The notes below the pieces were generated by a model. The model made no database searches and had not been told where the DNA came from. It saw only the letters and a program-made list of their open reading frames with translations. Positions 33,745-43,303 of a stretch of 64,000 bases of DNA are shown here, piece by piece. Numbering within the stretch: the stretch's first letter is position 1; each line of letters opens with the position of its first letter. The stretch is from Chryseobacterium candidae (GTDB lineage Bacteria; Bacteroidota; Bacteroidia; Flavobacteriales; Weeksellaceae): the NCBI RefSeq assembly GCF_004916905.1, contig NZ_SDLV01000025.1, positions 1 through 64,000 on the forward strand. The letters are read 5' to 3'. A program made the position numbers and the translations under genes.

Positions 33745-35106
33745 TTAAAGTAATTTTTTGATCCAGCTTAATTTTTTGTTAGAATATGGCGGATATTTGA
33801 TATTCGGTTCGCCCCAGGTTGCTTTTTCAAGAACTGATTTTTGGTGTGAAAATGTTTCGAAGCCATATTTGCCGTGATAATTTCCAATCCCTGAATTTCC
33901 CACTCCTCCAAAAGGAAGATTGTCATTACTTAAATGCATTACCGTATCATTGATACAACCTCCTCCAAAAGACAGTTTCCTTGTAAAATTTTCTTTTTCC
34001 TCAGCGTTATTGGTAAAAAGGTAGGCTGCCAGTGGTTTTTCAAGCTCCAGAATAGAATTTAGCGCCACATTGTAATTTTGAAAGCTGATGACAGGCAGAA
34101 TAGGACCGAAAATTTCTTCCTGCATAATTTTGTCATTCCAGTCTATACGATTCAGAATAGTAGGCTCTATATACCGTTTTTCTTCGTTGAAATTCCCGCC
34201 GCAATAGATTTTTTCCTGATCAATAAGATGGATAAGCCTTTGGAAATTCCTTTGGTTAATAATTCTTGTGTATTGATCAGAATCCGGCTTATATTTGAAT
34301 TCTTTGATATATTTTCTGAGCATTTCCAGAAACTGTTCCTTAATGGTTTCTTCCACCAGCAGATAATCCGGAGCAACACAGGTTTGTCCGGCGTTGAGGA
34401 ATTTTCCCCAGACAATTCTTTTGGCAGCAGTTTCTAGAGAGGCATTTTGGGTGACGATAGCCGGAGATTTTCCGCCCAGTTCAAGGGTTACAGGAGTAAG
34501 ATGTTCTGCGGCTGCTTTGTAAACAATCTTACCGACTTTTGTGCTTCCTGTAAAAAAAATCTTGTCAAATTTTAACTTGAGAACAGCAGTGGTTTCATCA
34601 ATACCTCCTTCATATACATAAAGATATTCAGACGGAAAGTTTTCATTGATAATGGATGCCATAGCTTTCATTGTATTTTCTGCTATTTCGCTGGGCTTAA
34701 GAATACAGCAGTTTCCGGCGGCCATTGCCGCTATGACGGGAGAAAGGGATAGCTGATACGGATAATTCCAGGCACCGATTACCAATACACAGCCCAATGG
34801 ATCAGCATAAATTTTACTGTTTCCCAGTTGGTTGACAAGATTGGTGCTTACTTTTTTAGGCTTTGAAAGAGATTTTAAGTTCCTGATATAATAATTAATA
34901 TCATTGAGAATGAAGGATAATTCTGTAGTGAAGGTATCAAATGCTGATTTTCCAAAATCTTTTTTAATAGTTTCATACAACATATTCTCATTAGAAATAA
35001 TTAGATTTTTCAGCTTTTCAAGGTACATTTTCCTGAAAGCGAGGCTTTTGGTCTGCTGTGTTTTAAAAAAATCCCTTTGACTCAGTAAAATTCTTTCAAT
35101 TTCCAT
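33745..35106 (-). CDS. Aldehyde dehydrogenase (class 3-like)
   Basis: A 453-residue NAD(P)-dependent aldehyde dehydrogenase from the ATG of MEIERILLS; the frame extends 13 codons upstream without support. Motifs are GAWNYPYQL, LKPSE, FTGSTKVGK (nucleotide), LELGGKSP (catalytic Glu), NAGQTCVAPDY (catalytic Cys), EEIFGPILPV and LPFGGVGNSGIGNYHGKYGF. The short length and C-terminal hydrophobic basic tail (KKLSWIKKLL) fit the class 3 / fatty aldehyde type. Monocistronic. Confidence 0.94.
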   Translation of the reverse strand: MEIERILLSQRDFFKTQQTKSLAFRKMYLEKLKNLIISNENMLYETIKKDFGKSAFDTFTTELSFILNDINYYIRNLKSLSKPKKVSTNLVNQLGNSKIYADPLGCVLVIGAWNYPYQLSLSPVIAAMAAGNCCILKPSEIAENTMKAMASIINENFPSEYLYVYEGGIDETTAVLKLKFDKIFFTGSTKVGKIVYKAAAEHLTPVTLELGGKSPAIVTQNASLETAAKRIVWGKFLNAGQTCVAPDYLLVEETIKEQFLEMLRKYIKEFKYKPDSDQYTRIINQRNFQRLIHLIDQEKIYCGGNFNEEKRYIEPTILNRIDWNDKIMQEEIFGPILPVISFQNYNVALNSILELEKPLAAYLFTNNAEEKENFTRKLSFGGGCINDTVMHLSNDNLPFGGVGNSGIGNYHGKYGFETFSHQKSVLEKATWGEPNIKYPPYSNKKLSWIKKLL

Positions 35107-35478
35107 TCTTAAGCTTTTGTGTAATAAACGTTGCGGTTGGAGCAATATTGCATCTTTAAAAATATGAACAATAAATCGGCCAAAGTAGTTGGAGCAGGAA
35201 GCAGAAAATTACTCTTGATTGTTTGAAGAGAGGGTGTTAATTTTATAAGAATTTGCTATTATCAGCATATAAACTGAGAGAGGATAAGTAGCGAGTAAGA
35301 GGTCCGGTTGCGTATTACCTGATAACAGTATCGTAAAGCACCTGTATATTTGAATGACGTAAGATTTGCGGAAAACGAATAATATTGCTTGAGATGTTCA
35401 CATTCTCTTCCGCTGAAGGGTGGATTTTTGCAAAGCAAAAGGCAGGATAGTTCTGTAAACAATACTTTACATAAAAAA
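35107..35478. other. Gene-free intergenic stretch
   Basis: About 370 nt between the aldehyde dehydrogenase start and the rplI terminator. Frames here are short, and the longest (minus strand into rplI) has composition unlike a protein. A locally GC-richer part (about 35380-35450, with GCGGAAAACG and CTTCCGCTG) may be a decayed dispersed repeat. I see no convincing gene. Confidence 0.5.
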
Positions 35479-35502
35479 ACCACCTCAATAAATTGAAGTG
35501 GT
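35472..35502 (-). terminator. Terminator of the rpsF-rpsR-rplI operon
   Basis: ACCACCTCAAT pairs with ATTGAAGTGGT with one mismatch, and on the minus strand a run of seven T follows. It lies 30 nt after the rplI stop. Confidence 0.8.
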
Positions 35503-35532
35503 CTTATATTGTGAGAAATTCTCAGTTGCTTA

Positions 35533-36030
35533 TTAAGCTTCTTCAGTTTTAGCTTCTTCTTTTTTAGGAGCTGCTTCCACTGGAGCGTCAGATACGATAT
35601 CAAACTCGTAGTTGTACTCAACATTTCTGTGAAGTCTGATAAGAGCTGTGAATTTACCAGTTCTCTTGATAGTATTACCAGGAATTTTGATGTATTTTTT
35701 CTCTACAGAAACACCAGCTTTTTCTAAAGCAGCAGATAGATCAGCATTGTTGATAGATCCGAATAATTTGTCACCAGCACCTACTTTTGCAGGAATAGTG
35801 ATAGAAGTTTTCTTCAATTGCTCAACTACAGCGTTAGCAGCAGCGATTAATTTAGCTTCTTCTTCTTTTCTAGCTTCTAATGTAGCTTCTAAAGCAGCTT
35901 TGTTTTTAGGGGTAGCTAAAAGAGCAATTCCTTGAGGAATTAAGAAGTTTCTAGCATAACCTGGCTTTACGTTTACTGTATCAAACTCAAGTCCTAAGTT
36001 TTCTACGTCTTTTTTTAGGATAATTTCCAT
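35533..36030 (-). CDS. rplI: 50S ribosomal protein L9
   Basis: A 165-residue L9 that binds 23S rRNA. The N-terminal domain has MEIILKKDVENLG and VKPGYARNFLIPQGIA; a long connecting helix (about 42-75) leads to the C-terminal domain. A tail of about 17 residues rich in Ala, Glu and Lys (ending EEAKTEEA) extends beyond the usual end of roughly 148. It is the last gene of rpsF-rpsR-rplI. Confidence 0.97.
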   Translation of the reverse strand: MEIILKKDVENLGLEFDTVNVKPGYARNFLIPQGIALLATPKNKAALEATLEARKEEEAKLIAAANAVVEQLKKTSITIPAKVGAGDKLFGSINNADLSAALEKAGVSVEKKYIKIPGNTIKRTGKFTALIRLHRNVEYNYEFDIVSDAPVEAAPKKEEAKTEEA

Positions 36031-36140
36031 TGTTGTTGTCCTTTTTTAGATTTTAGTTTTATATCTAAAATCAAGTTAGAATTAATGATTTATTCAGCAA
36101 CAAAAGAAGAGGGAGACCTCTTCTTTTATTTATTTTTGTC

Positions 36141-36443
36141 TTATTTCAATAAGTCAGCTACGTATGGTAGTAATGCAAGGTGTCTTGCTCTTTTGATAGC
36201 AGCAGAAACTTTTCTTTGATATTTTAAAGAAGTTCCAGTGTATCTTCTTGGTAAAATTTTACCTTGTTCGTTTACAAATTGTAATAAGAAGTCAGCATCT
36301 TTGTAATCAACGTGCTTAATTCCGTATTTTTTGAATCTACAATATTTCTTTTCAGATTTTGTATTGATATCAAGCGGAGTAAGGAATTTTACTTCTGATT
36401 CTCCTCCAGCTGAGGCTTGTTTAGCCATTTCATCTATTGCCAT
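36141..36443 (-). CDS. rpsR: 30S ribosomal protein S18
   Basis: A 100-residue S18. The core [40 protein letters not shown] and [13 protein letters not shown] is standard. A Flavobacteriia-type N-terminal extension of about 20 residues precedes it. It pairs with S6 in the 30S platform. It lies between rpsF (32 nt) and rplI (110 nt); no ssb or priB gene is inserted, unlike in many proteobacteria. Confidence 0.97.
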   Translation of the reverse strand: MAIDEMAKQASAGGESEVKFLTPLDINTKSEKKYCRFKKYGIKHVDYKDADFLLQFVNEQGKILPRRYTGTSLKYQRKVSAAIKRARHLALLPYVADLLK

Positions 36444-36475
36444 GTCTTGTCTTTTTTAAAAAATAGGGTTAATAA

Positions 36476-36817
36476 TTAAGCTTTAGCTGCTTTTACTTTA
36501 GTTCTTCTAGTTACAGCGTACTCAACAGCATGCTTGTCAAGTTTTGTAGTAAGGTAACGGATTACTCTCTCGTCACGCTTAAATGCTAATTCCAGATCAG
36601 CTACTACAGTACCTTCTCCTTTGAATTCAATTAGAGTATAAAACCCGTTCTTTTTCAATTGGATAGGATAAGCTAATTTTTTTAATCCCCAGTTTTCTTT
36701 AGCAACGATTTCGCAGTTCTTTTCTTTGATAAGATCTACATACTTGTTCACTGCTTCCTCTACCTGTGACTCAGATAGAACGGGAGTTAAAATGAAAACA
36801 GTTTCGTAATTGTTCAT
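36476..36817 (-). CDS. rpsF: 30S ribosomal protein S6
   Basis: A 113-residue S6 with the ferredoxin-like fold: [38 protein letters not shown] and [16 protein letters not shown]. It ends in a short Lys/Ala tail. First gene of the operon; it binds the central domain of 16S rRNA together with S18. Confidence 0.97.
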   Translation of the reverse strand: MNNYETVFILTPVLSESQVEEAVNKYVDLIKEKNCEIVAKENWGLKKLAYPIQLKKNGFYTLIEFKGEGTVVADLELAFKRDERVIRYLTTKLDKHAVEYAVTRRTKVKAAKA

Positions 36818-36946
36818 AATGTTAAATGAATTTGTTAATTATTTCGAGGTGCAAAAGTAGAGAATAATTTCCGTATATGCAAGAATGTTGGTGAAATAGT
36901 TGGTGTTTCCTGACAATATGTATTTGCTTTTATTTTAGTTATTGAA

Positions 36947-38305
36947 TTAATTTTCATCTTTTGATCTGATTTCAGCCAGAAAATTCACCTTCAAAACATC
37001 ATACAAAGAATGTCTGCTTACCAGGATTGAAGCAATAGAGGAGACCATTCCGGCAAGCATCAGATGGAATATCAGGGAATGCCTGTCCGTCATTTCCAAA
37101 ACAATAATGGCTGAAGTAAATGGGGCTCTCGTAATCCCGGTAAGAAAAGCCACCATTCCGGCGAGAACTACTACATTGGTTTCGTTAGGCGTTAAATGTA
37201 TGGCTCCTGAAATAACTGAGCCTATACTTGCTCCTGCAGTAAGAGCAGGAGCGAAAATTCCGCCCGCACCACCAGAAGTGAAAGAAAGGGCAGGGCCAAG
37301 CATTCTTAAAATAGGGACATACCATTCTTCATGTTTATTTTTGGTAAAAAGAACACGCTCCATAATTTCTTTTCCTGAACCCAGAATTTCTCTGTTGATG
37401 AAGTATGCAATGGAAGCGATAATTAATGCACAAATGATAAGAAAGATTACATTAGCCTTATCTGTTTTCAGTTTTTTCTTCTTCCAGGTATTGATTTTAA
37501 GCATAATGACAGATAGCTGGCTTGCCATAATGCCGGCAGTGGCTGCAACCAATATGATGGGAAACATAACCATTAAAGAAACATCATTGGTTTTCGGATA
37601 TCCAAGATATAAATAAGACCCGGCCAATGTTTGAGCTGTTAAACCTGCGATAATCACCGCTGTAAATAAGGCGGTTTTAAAATAATTAATGTGGGTTTTT
37701 GACAGCTCTTCCACAGCAAAAACAATTCCTCCAAGGGGAGTATTGAACGCTGCAGCAAGTCCGGCTGCCGCTCCTGTCATAATCATGTTTTTCTTGGAAA
37801 TTTTTGGCCACCATTCAGGAAGGTACTCATTCACTTTTCTGAAAACGGAACCTGCTATCTGAATCGTAGGGCCTTCACGTCCTACTGCACCTCCTCCGAT
37901 TACAAGAACAACAGAAGATAGTATTTTGAAAAAAATAATTTTAATACTTAACAGATTCCGGATTTTCCGATGCTCTTTCGGGTTGGCAAGTTCTACTGCG
38001 GCCATCACTTGAGGAATACCGCTTCCTTTGGCATTGGGAGCAAATTCTTTCACCAGCCACCACGATAATACAAATCCTATGGGAGCAATAATGAAAATCA
38101 TCCATGCATGCCAGTCGAAAATAAAATTCATGAGATGTTCGCCCCAGGCAAATACCTGCGCATACATTACTGCGAAAAAACCTGTAATTACAGATCCTAT
38201 CCAAAAAGGAATGGCCTGAAGCAGGTTGTGTTTCAGCTGTTCGTTCCGGATATTGTCGAAGGAGTTTTTAAGAGATCTTTTTATGAGGGTGAAAATTTTC
38301 AGCAT
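36947..38305 (-). CDS. ClC-family chloride channel/antiporter
   Basis: A 452-residue ClC protein with about ten to eleven membrane helices. Selectivity-filter motifs are GSGIPQV, GREGPTIQ (position of the gating Glu), and GGAGGIFAPALTAGA. There is no C-terminal CBS pair, so it is the short form. The external Glu of GREGP is kept, which fits H+/Cl- exchange, though the internal proton Glu cannot be fixed by eye. Likely roles are acid resistance or anion balance. Monocistronic. Confidence 0.94.
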   Translation of the reverse strand: MLKIFTLIKRSLKNSFDNIRNEQLKHNLLQAIPFWIGSVITGFFAVMYAQVFAWGEHLMNFIFDWHAWMIFIIAPIGFVLSWWLVKEFAPNAKGSGIPQVMAAVELANPKEHRKIRNLLSIKIIFFKILSSVVLVIGGGAVGREGPTIQIAGSVFRKVNEYLPEWWPKISKKNMIMTGAAAGLAAAFNTPLGGIVFAVEELSKTHINYFKTALFTAVIIAGLTAQTLAGSYLYLGYPKTNDVSLMVMFPIILVAATAGIMASQLSVIMLKINTWKKKKLKTDKANVIFLIICALIIASIAYFINREILGSGKEIMERVLFTKNKHEEWYVPILRMLGPALSFTSGGAGGIFAPALTAGASIGSVISGAIHLTPNETNVVVLAGMVAFLTGITRAPFTSAIIVLEMTDRHSLIFHLMLAGMVSSIASILVSRHSLYDVLKVNFLAEIRSKDEN

Positions 38306-38397
38306 TTGTAGGTTTTGAAGGATAAAATTACGGTAAAATTCCGGAAATTGTATTTCGTTGAATTGAGATGATACTATAATGTGACTCAGAAAGAGGA

Positions 38398-38481
38398 TTA
38401 AACCTCAGTCATTGATTCTTCATCTTCTTTGGTGACATCAAAAAATCTTTTGATGTCATATTTACTATAATCTAAATCCAT
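38398..38481 (-). CDS. Possible 27-residue ORF upstream of the ClC gene
   Basis: ATG to TAA frame reading MDLDYSKYDIKRFFDV, then an acidic tail. It lies 92 nt upstream of the ClC gene on the same strand, in a gap otherwise empty for about 440 nt. It could be a small protein, a leader peptide or the surviving N-terminus of a lost gene. Support is limited to plausible composition. Confidence 0.3.
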   Translation of the reverse strand: MDLDYSKYDIKRFFDVTKEDEESMTEV

Positions 38482-38670
38482 TTTCCAAATAATTTGTTTA
38501 AAAATAATGCTAATCAATCTGATTTCCAAAAAAGTTAGTACAGTATATAAATATTTTTAATAATTATTGATTTTGTTTTTAATTATTATTTTTGTTAAAT
38601 ATTTCATATTTATTTAGCGTAATGTTTAATCTTTTATAATATTGTCAAGCTTAAGTAATAAAAAAACAAA

Positions 38671-38697
38671 AAAACCTCCGATTTAATCGAAGGTTTT
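38671..38697 (-). terminator. Terminator of the E2 gene
   Basis: AAAACCT...CGAT and ATCG...AGGTTTT form a stem with one mismatch; on the minus strand a T-rich run follows. Confidence 0.7.
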
Positions 38698-38707
38698 CAT
38701 TTATATG

Positions 38708-38739
38708 ATCAGTAATAAGCAAAATTACTTATTACTGAT
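38708..38739. repeat. Perfect 12-bp inverted repeat
   Basis: ATCAGTAATAAG (38708-38719) and CTTATTACTGAT (38728-38739) with an 8-nt loop, between the E2 stop and its terminator. Probably a small dispersed repeat. Confidence 0.65.
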
Positions 38740-38749
38740 TATTTATTAC

Positions 38750-40060
38750 TTATATTTCTGTGTTCAGATCCCAGTTTTCAAGGTAGTCGTGAACGTGCTT
38801 CAGCATCATTCCACCTAAAGATCCGTCTACCACTCTGTGGTCATAAGAGTGAGACATGAACATTAAGTTTCTGATAGCAATTACATCTCCGTCAGCTGTT
38901 TCAAGAACTGCAGGCTTCTTAACGATTGCTCCGATGGCTAAAATAGCTACCTGAGGCTGAGGAATAATTGGTGTTCCCATAAGGTTTCCGAAGCTTCCTA
39001 CGTTAGAAATTGTATACGTTGCCCCTTGAGTATCTTCTGGTCTCAATTTCTTGTTTCTTGCCCTGTAAGCTAAATCATTGATTGCTTTTGCAAGACCTGA
39101 AAGAGATAACTGATCAGCATTTTTGATAACTGGAACGATAAGGTTTCCGTCCGGAAGGGCAGTAGCCATACCGATGTTGATGTTTTTCTTTTTGATGATG
39201 TTCTCACCATTGATAGAAACATTGATCATCGGGAAATCCTGAATAGCTTTCACTACTGCTTTTACGAAAATAGGCATGAAAGTCAGTTTTTCACCTTCAC
39301 GTTTTTCGAATATAGCTTTGTTTTTATTTCTCCATTTTACAACGTTGGTAACGTCTGTTTCGATGAAAGAAGTAACGTGTGGAGCAATTTGTTTTGCTTT
39401 CACCATATTTTCAGCGATGATCTTTCTCATTCTGTCCATTGGAATGATCTCATCACCTGCGCTCACCGGAATGGTAGCTGCCGGAGCAGATACTGCCGCT
39501 GGTTGTGGAGCAGAAGCTGCCTGTACCGGAGCTGCCTGTTGAACTGGCTTGCTTCCTCTGTTAGCAACATATGCTAATATATCTTCTTTTGTAATTCTTC
39601 CTTCCAAACCGTTGCCTTTGATGGATTTCAGTTCAGTTTCAGAAATGTTTTCCTGTTGAGCGATAGATTTTACGAGTGGAGACAGATAAAGGTCTCCTGA
39701 GAATTCTACGTTTGAAGCAGCTGCTGTCTGTAGAGGCTCTTCAATCGCTTTTAAAGTTTCAGTATCAGGAGCAGCCGCCGGAGTTTCAGCTTTCACCTCT
39801 TCTGAAGCTGTACCTTCTCCTTCAATTTCTAAAATAGCAATGGCTTCACCTACTTTTGCAACTTCATCTTTTTGCTTTAAAATTTTCACAATTTTCCCCG
39901 AAACTGGTGTCGGTACGTCTGAATCTACCTTATCTGTTGCAATTTCTACCACGGAGTCATCCTCCTTTACGTTATCACCTTCATTGAATAACCAAGTGAT
40001 AATTGTCGCTTCCATAACCCCTTCTCCCATGGAAGGAAGCAATAATTTGTATTCTGCCAT
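38750..40060 (-). CDS. 2-oxo acid dehydrogenase E2 (branched-chain/pyruvate type)
   Basis: A 436-residue dihydrolipoamide acyltransferase. One lipoyl domain (1-78, Lys44 in EIATDKVDSDVP), an Ala/Pro-rich linker, a subunit-binding domain (about 125-165: SPLVKSIAQQENIS, GNGLEGRITKEDI), a second linker, and the catalytic domain with MSHSYDHRVVDGSLGG. The DKVDSDVPTP lipoyl context is typical of branched-chain E2 in Bacteroidota, but a pyruvate role cannot be excluded. No E1 or E3 lies next to it. Confidence 0.93.
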   Translation of the reverse strand: MAEYKLLLPSMGEGVMEATIITWLFNEGDNVKEDDSVVEIATDKVDSDVPTPVSGKIVKILKQKDEVAKVGEAIAILEIEGEGTASEEVKAETPAAAPDTETLKAIEEPLQTAAASNVEFSGDLYLSPLVKSIAQQENISETELKSIKGNGLEGRITKEDILAYVANRGSKPVQQAAPVQAASAPQPAAVSAPAATIPVSAGDEIIPMDRMRKIIAENMVKAKQIAPHVTSFIETDVTNVVKWRNKNKAIFEKREGEKLTFMPIFVKAVVKAIQDFPMINVSINGENIIKKKNINIGMATALPDGNLIVPVIKNADQLSLSGLAKAINDLAYRARNKKLRPEDTQGATYTISNVGSFGNLMGTPIIPQPQVAILAIGAIVKKPAVLETADGDVIAIRNLMFMSHSYDHRVVDGSLGGMMLKHVHDYLENWDLNTEI

Positions 40061-40123
40061 TTTTGATTTTTAGATTTTGACAAATATATAAAAAAAATCG
40101 GTTTTTTTAAGAAATATATAATC

Positions 40124-40951
40124 TTAGCTGAATTCGATATAAATATTTTCACCCACATTCAGTCCAAACAGGCTTTTAGCGCCGTTTTTCTTGCTTCCTT
40201 TGTAGATGGTAAGCTCCAATAACTGACTATCATTGAATATTGCCGCAGACTGTCCGTGGAATTCGGTCTCCCTTTTCCAGTCTGAAACAACTTCTGTATG
40301 ACTTGAAAATATTCTTGAAAGGCTTAAATTTCTGAATTTTATGGTAAAACTGTTGTAACCTTTACTGATGTTCTCAAAAAAATCTTTATTGATATTTGAT
40401 ATTATATTTCCGAAATTATCAATATAAGTCACTTCACCAATAATCATCCCTTCCGATTCATTATAAACCGCACGAGGGAACATCAGTTGTTTTGCCGTGT
40501 TTATTTTTCTTCCTATGACTTCAGGGAGTCCTCCATTGGCGAGATGTACCGCTGCAGGAACAAAAATGTCTGTAGAAGTAAAGTTGATAACATCATCAAA
40601 ACGGTTATTCAGCGTAAGCTCGTAGATGGCTTCCGGTTTAATATCAAAAAATATAAGGCTTAAAAGGCCGTTGTCTGCCGCCAGGAAGTAAGATCCGTCA
40701 GCTTTATAAATAATATTCTTTCTGGATTTGTGATAAAAGCTGTCTACAGAAAGAATGTGTATGCTTCCTTTTGGAAAATATTTATAAGCATTTCTTACAA
40801 TATACGAAGTCTGTATAAGGTTGAATGCCTGGATTTCGTGGGTGATATCAATAATATTAACCTCAGGGTTTAGAGACAGAATTTTGCCTTTCACAGCAGC
40901 AACTCTGTAATCTAAATTTCCGAAATCCGAAGTAAGGGTAATAATTGACAT
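40124..40951 (-). CDS. SAM hydroxide adenosyltransferase (DUF62)
   Basis: A 275-residue protein of the fluorinase/duf62 family, which splits S-adenosylmethionine to adenosine and methionine using water. The N-terminal motifs are IITLTSDFGNLDYRVAAVKG and IIDITHEI, followed by VDSFYHKSR and LAADNGLLSLIF. The C-terminal part is the usual small beta domain (IDNFGNIISNI). The Met at 40951 is preferred over the one two codons upstream. It is divergent from phoH. Confidence 0.92.
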   Translation of the reverse strand: MSIITLTSDFGNLDYRVAAVKGKILSLNPEVNIIDITHEIQAFNLIQTSYIVRNAYKYFPKGSIHILSVDSFYHKSRKNIIYKADGSYFLAADNGLLSLIFFDIKPEAIYELTLNNRFDDVINFTSTDIFVPAAVHLANGGLPEVIGRKINTAKQLMFPRAVYNESEGMIIGEVTYIDNFGNIISNINKDFFENISKGYNSFTIKFRNLSLSRIFSSHTEVVSDWKRETEFHGQSAAIFNDSQLLELTIYKGSKKNGAKSLFGLNVGENIYIEFS

Positions 40952-41084
40952 GAGCAATTTATAGAATAGTGTAGTATTGCAAAGTTATTTAAAATAAAAA
41001 GAAAGCCCGAAAGATTGTTGAAAAGAATTTGATATAAATTTGAAAAAAAGCTTTAATTTTAAAATCTAAAAATAAAAATACTGC

Positions 41085-42044
41085 ATGTTTGAATTAACAT
41101 ATGATTTGGAAGATATCGATGCGAAAATCTTCTATGGAGTTAATAACCAATATTTCAACTTAATAAAATCAAGCTTTCCAACCATTAAAATTACAGGAAG
41201 AGATCATTTCATCTTTGCCATGGGAAATCAGGAAGCTTTAGACATACTGAAACAAAAACTTGACGATATTGTCAGTTTTATCTCCAAAAACAATTCAATA
41301 GGACTGAAAGACGTTGAAAATATTTTGAATATTAAAGACGAAAATGAGAAACAGCTGGTATTCGACCAGGACATTATCGTAAAAGGAGTTAACGGGAAAG
41401 TTATTAAAGCTAAGACGACCAATCTTAAAAAGCTGGTGAAGGAAACTGAGAAAAAGGACATGGTTTTTGCCATTGGGCCTGCAGGTACAGGAAAAACATA
41501 TACCAGTGTGGCATTGGCAGCAAGAGCGTTAAGAGACAAGGAAGTGAAAAGAATTATCCTGACAAGGCCTGCTGTAGAAGCGGGAGAGAGCCTGGGATTT
41601 CTTCCCGGAGATCTTAAAGAAAAGCTGGATCCGTATTTGCAGCCGTTGTATGATGCACTTCGTGATATGATTCCGCACGAGAAACTGGAAGGTTTCATGG
41701 AAAAGAAAGTCATTGAAGTAGCGCCATTGGCTTTCATGAGAGGACGTACACTGGATGATGCTTTTGTGATTCTTGATGAAGCACAGAATACTACTCATGC
41801 ACAGATGAAAATGTTCCTTACGAGAATGGGAATGAATGCCAAGTTTATTATTACAGGAGATCCAAGCCAGATTGACCTGCCGAAAAATCAACAGTCCGGG
41901 CTGAAAGAAGCCATGAGAATTTTAAATGGAGTAAAAGAGATCGGATTCGTTCATCTTACAGAAGAGGATGTGGTAAGACATCCGGTGGTAAGAAAGATTA
42001 TCCTGGCTTATAACGATGAGGAAAAAAGACTAAGAAACGACTAG
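41085..42044 (+). CDS. PhoH family protein
   Basis: A 319-residue PhoH-like ATPase with an N-terminal KH-like RNA-binding part (about 1-105) and a P-loop domain: FAIGPAGTGKTYTSVALAA (Walker A), FVILDEAQNTT (Walker B), FIITGDPSQIDLP. The family is tied to RNA handling alongside YbeY and Era. The downstream gene is an outer-membrane barrel with its own promoter, so this is monocistronic. Confidence 0.95.
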   Translation: MFELTYDLEDIDAKIFYGVNNQYFNLIKSSFPTIKITGRDHFIFAMGNQEALDILKQKLDDIVSFISKNNSIGLKDVENILNIKDENEKQLVFDQDIIVKGVNGKVIKAKTTNLKKLVKETEKKDMVFAIGPAGTGKTYTSVALAARALRDKEVKRIILTRPAVEAGESLGFLPGDLKEKLDPYLQPLYDALRDMIPHEKLEGFMEKKVIEVAPLAFMRGRTLDDAFVILDEAQNTTHAQMKMFLTRMGMNAKFIITGDPSQIDLPKNQQSGLKEAMRILNGVKEIGFVHLTEEDVVRHPVVRKIILAYNDEEKRLRND

Positions 42045-42102
42045 TGAAAATAGGTGAAAGTTTTCGTTAACTTTTTATTAACCTTAAATTTGATGGTTAA
42101 AA

Positions 42103-42133
42103 TTTGTTAATTTGAAAAAAATAATTAGTTTTG
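42103..42133 (+). promoter_or_regulatory. Promoter of the first beta-barrel gene
   Basis: TTTG (42103-42106), 19 nt, then TAGTTTTG (42126-42133): a full Bacteroidota promoter with both boxes at the consensus spacing, 29 nt before the ATG at 42162. Confidence 0.72.
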
Positions 42134-42161
42134 CAAACCTTAAATGTAAAACTAACTAAAC

Positions 42162-42824
42162 ATGAAAAAACTTTTACTTGTTGCGGCGGTCGCTGCTATG
42201 GGAGTTTGTGCCAACGCACAAGAATTTCGATTTGGTCCAAAAGCTGGTTTCGCAATGTCTACTATTAAACTGGATGATAAGCAAGACGATCTTGACGGAA
42301 GAAAAATGTCTCCAAAATATACCTTCTATATCGGTGGAATGGCTGAGTACAAATTCAATGATAACTTTGCTGTTCAGGGAGAGGTGTTGTATTCTCCACT
42401 TGGAGCTAAAGAAAAAATTGATGGCGTAAACGCTGGAGGAATTTATTTTGGTGAGTCAACTAAAGTGAATTTTGGAACTCTTTTGGTTCCTGTTTCTGCC
42501 AAATACTTTATCACAGAAGGCTTCTCTGTAGCTGCAGGTCTTAATGTAGGAATCATTCTTACAGCTAAACAAAAGACTGTAATTGGTTCAGATTTCCTTG
42601 ATGTGGAAGTGGAAGGTGAAGGCGGCGAGGTAGATATTAAAAAAGATATCAAATCATTAAACCTTGCTCCGTTCTTAGGTGTTGAATATATGTTGGAAAA
42701 CGGACTTTTCTTTGATGCAAGATACAGCTTGGGAGTATCAAACCTATCTAATGACAATAGCGGAGGGACTGTAAAGAATAGCTTTGCTCAGATTGGCGTA
42801 GGCTTCAAATTCGGAGGAAACTAA
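42162..42824 (+). CDS. Outer-membrane beta-barrel protein (porin family)
   Basis: A 220-residue exported protein. Signal peptide MKKLLLVAAVAAMGVCANAQ, then a barrel of about eight amphipathic strands (FRFGPKAGFAMST, FYIGGMAEYKFNDNFAVQGEVLYS, ISAKYF-type turns) ending in an aromatic-rich C-terminal strand (FAQIGVGFKFGGN). Similar in plan to the protein at 44032, so the two are paralogs. Probably a small OmpA/OmpX-like barrel rather than a wide pore. Confidence 0.92.
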   Translation: MKKLLLVAAVAAMGVCANAQEFRFGPKAGFAMSTIKLDDKQDDLDGRKMSPKYTFYIGGMAEYKFNDNFAVQGEVLYSPLGAKEKIDGVNAGGIYFGESTKVNFGTLLVPVSAKYFITEGFSVAAGLNVGIILTAKQKTVIGSDFLDVEVEGEGGEVDIKKDIKSLNLAPFLGVEYMLENGLFFDARYSLGVSNLSNDNSGGTVKNSFAQIGVGFKFGGN

Positions 42825-42853
42825 TTCTGAAATTTTAGCTTCAAAATAATGAT

Positions 42854-42892
42854 AAAAAAGGCTTTCCGAACTTTTCGGACAGCCTTTTTTTT
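42854..42892 (+). terminator. Terminator of the first beta-barrel gene
   Basis: An imperfect stem (AGGCT...TCCGAA with TTCGGA...AGCCT) followed by eight T residues, 30 nt after the stop. Confidence 0.82.
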
Positions 42893-43267
42893 GATGACTC
42901 ATATATAAGCTGTATGGATTTCTGATCAGAAATTTTTAATAGAGAGGATCTGTAATGATTAAAATTAAAGAAGATAATCCTGAATAATAAACATTTGTTT
43001 AAATTTTAAGAGTTAATAACTTTAAAATTAGAGATTTAGGTTAATTAATTTTAGCGTTTTTCCAGAATTCATCGGGTTTTATAAAAAATAAGAAAATTTA
43101 AAAAATTAAATATATTGGAGTCTTGTTGAAAAAATAGGATTTTTTTATTCATAATATTGTGAAAAAATCAACAACATCTCTTGATTAGGATTTATTTTTA
43201 CAAAACCCTTAATTCCAGTAATGATATTAATCACATTAACAAATTTTAATATTAGTGGAGACCACTG
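42893..43267. other. Gene-free AT-rich intergenic stretch
   Basis: About 375 nt of very AT-rich sequence between two beta-barrel genes. There is no frame of note on either strand and no clear repeat. The right end carries the promoter-like box of the next gene. Confidence 0.55.
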
Positions 43268-43275
43268 TAAATTTG
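43268..43275 (+). promoter_or_regulatory. Putative -7 element of the second beta-barrel gene
   Basis: TAAATTTG, an exact TAnnTTTG match, 28 nt upstream of the ATG at 43304. Confidence 0.5.
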
Positions 43276-43303
43276 CTCTCAGAAAGTATTAAAATTTTTT
43301 ACA

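Noticed and set aside
35262..35624. 120-residue minus-strand frame overlapping the rplI end
   Set aside because: It overlaps rplI out of frame and has low-complexity Lys/Leu runs from the L9 tail; not a real protein.
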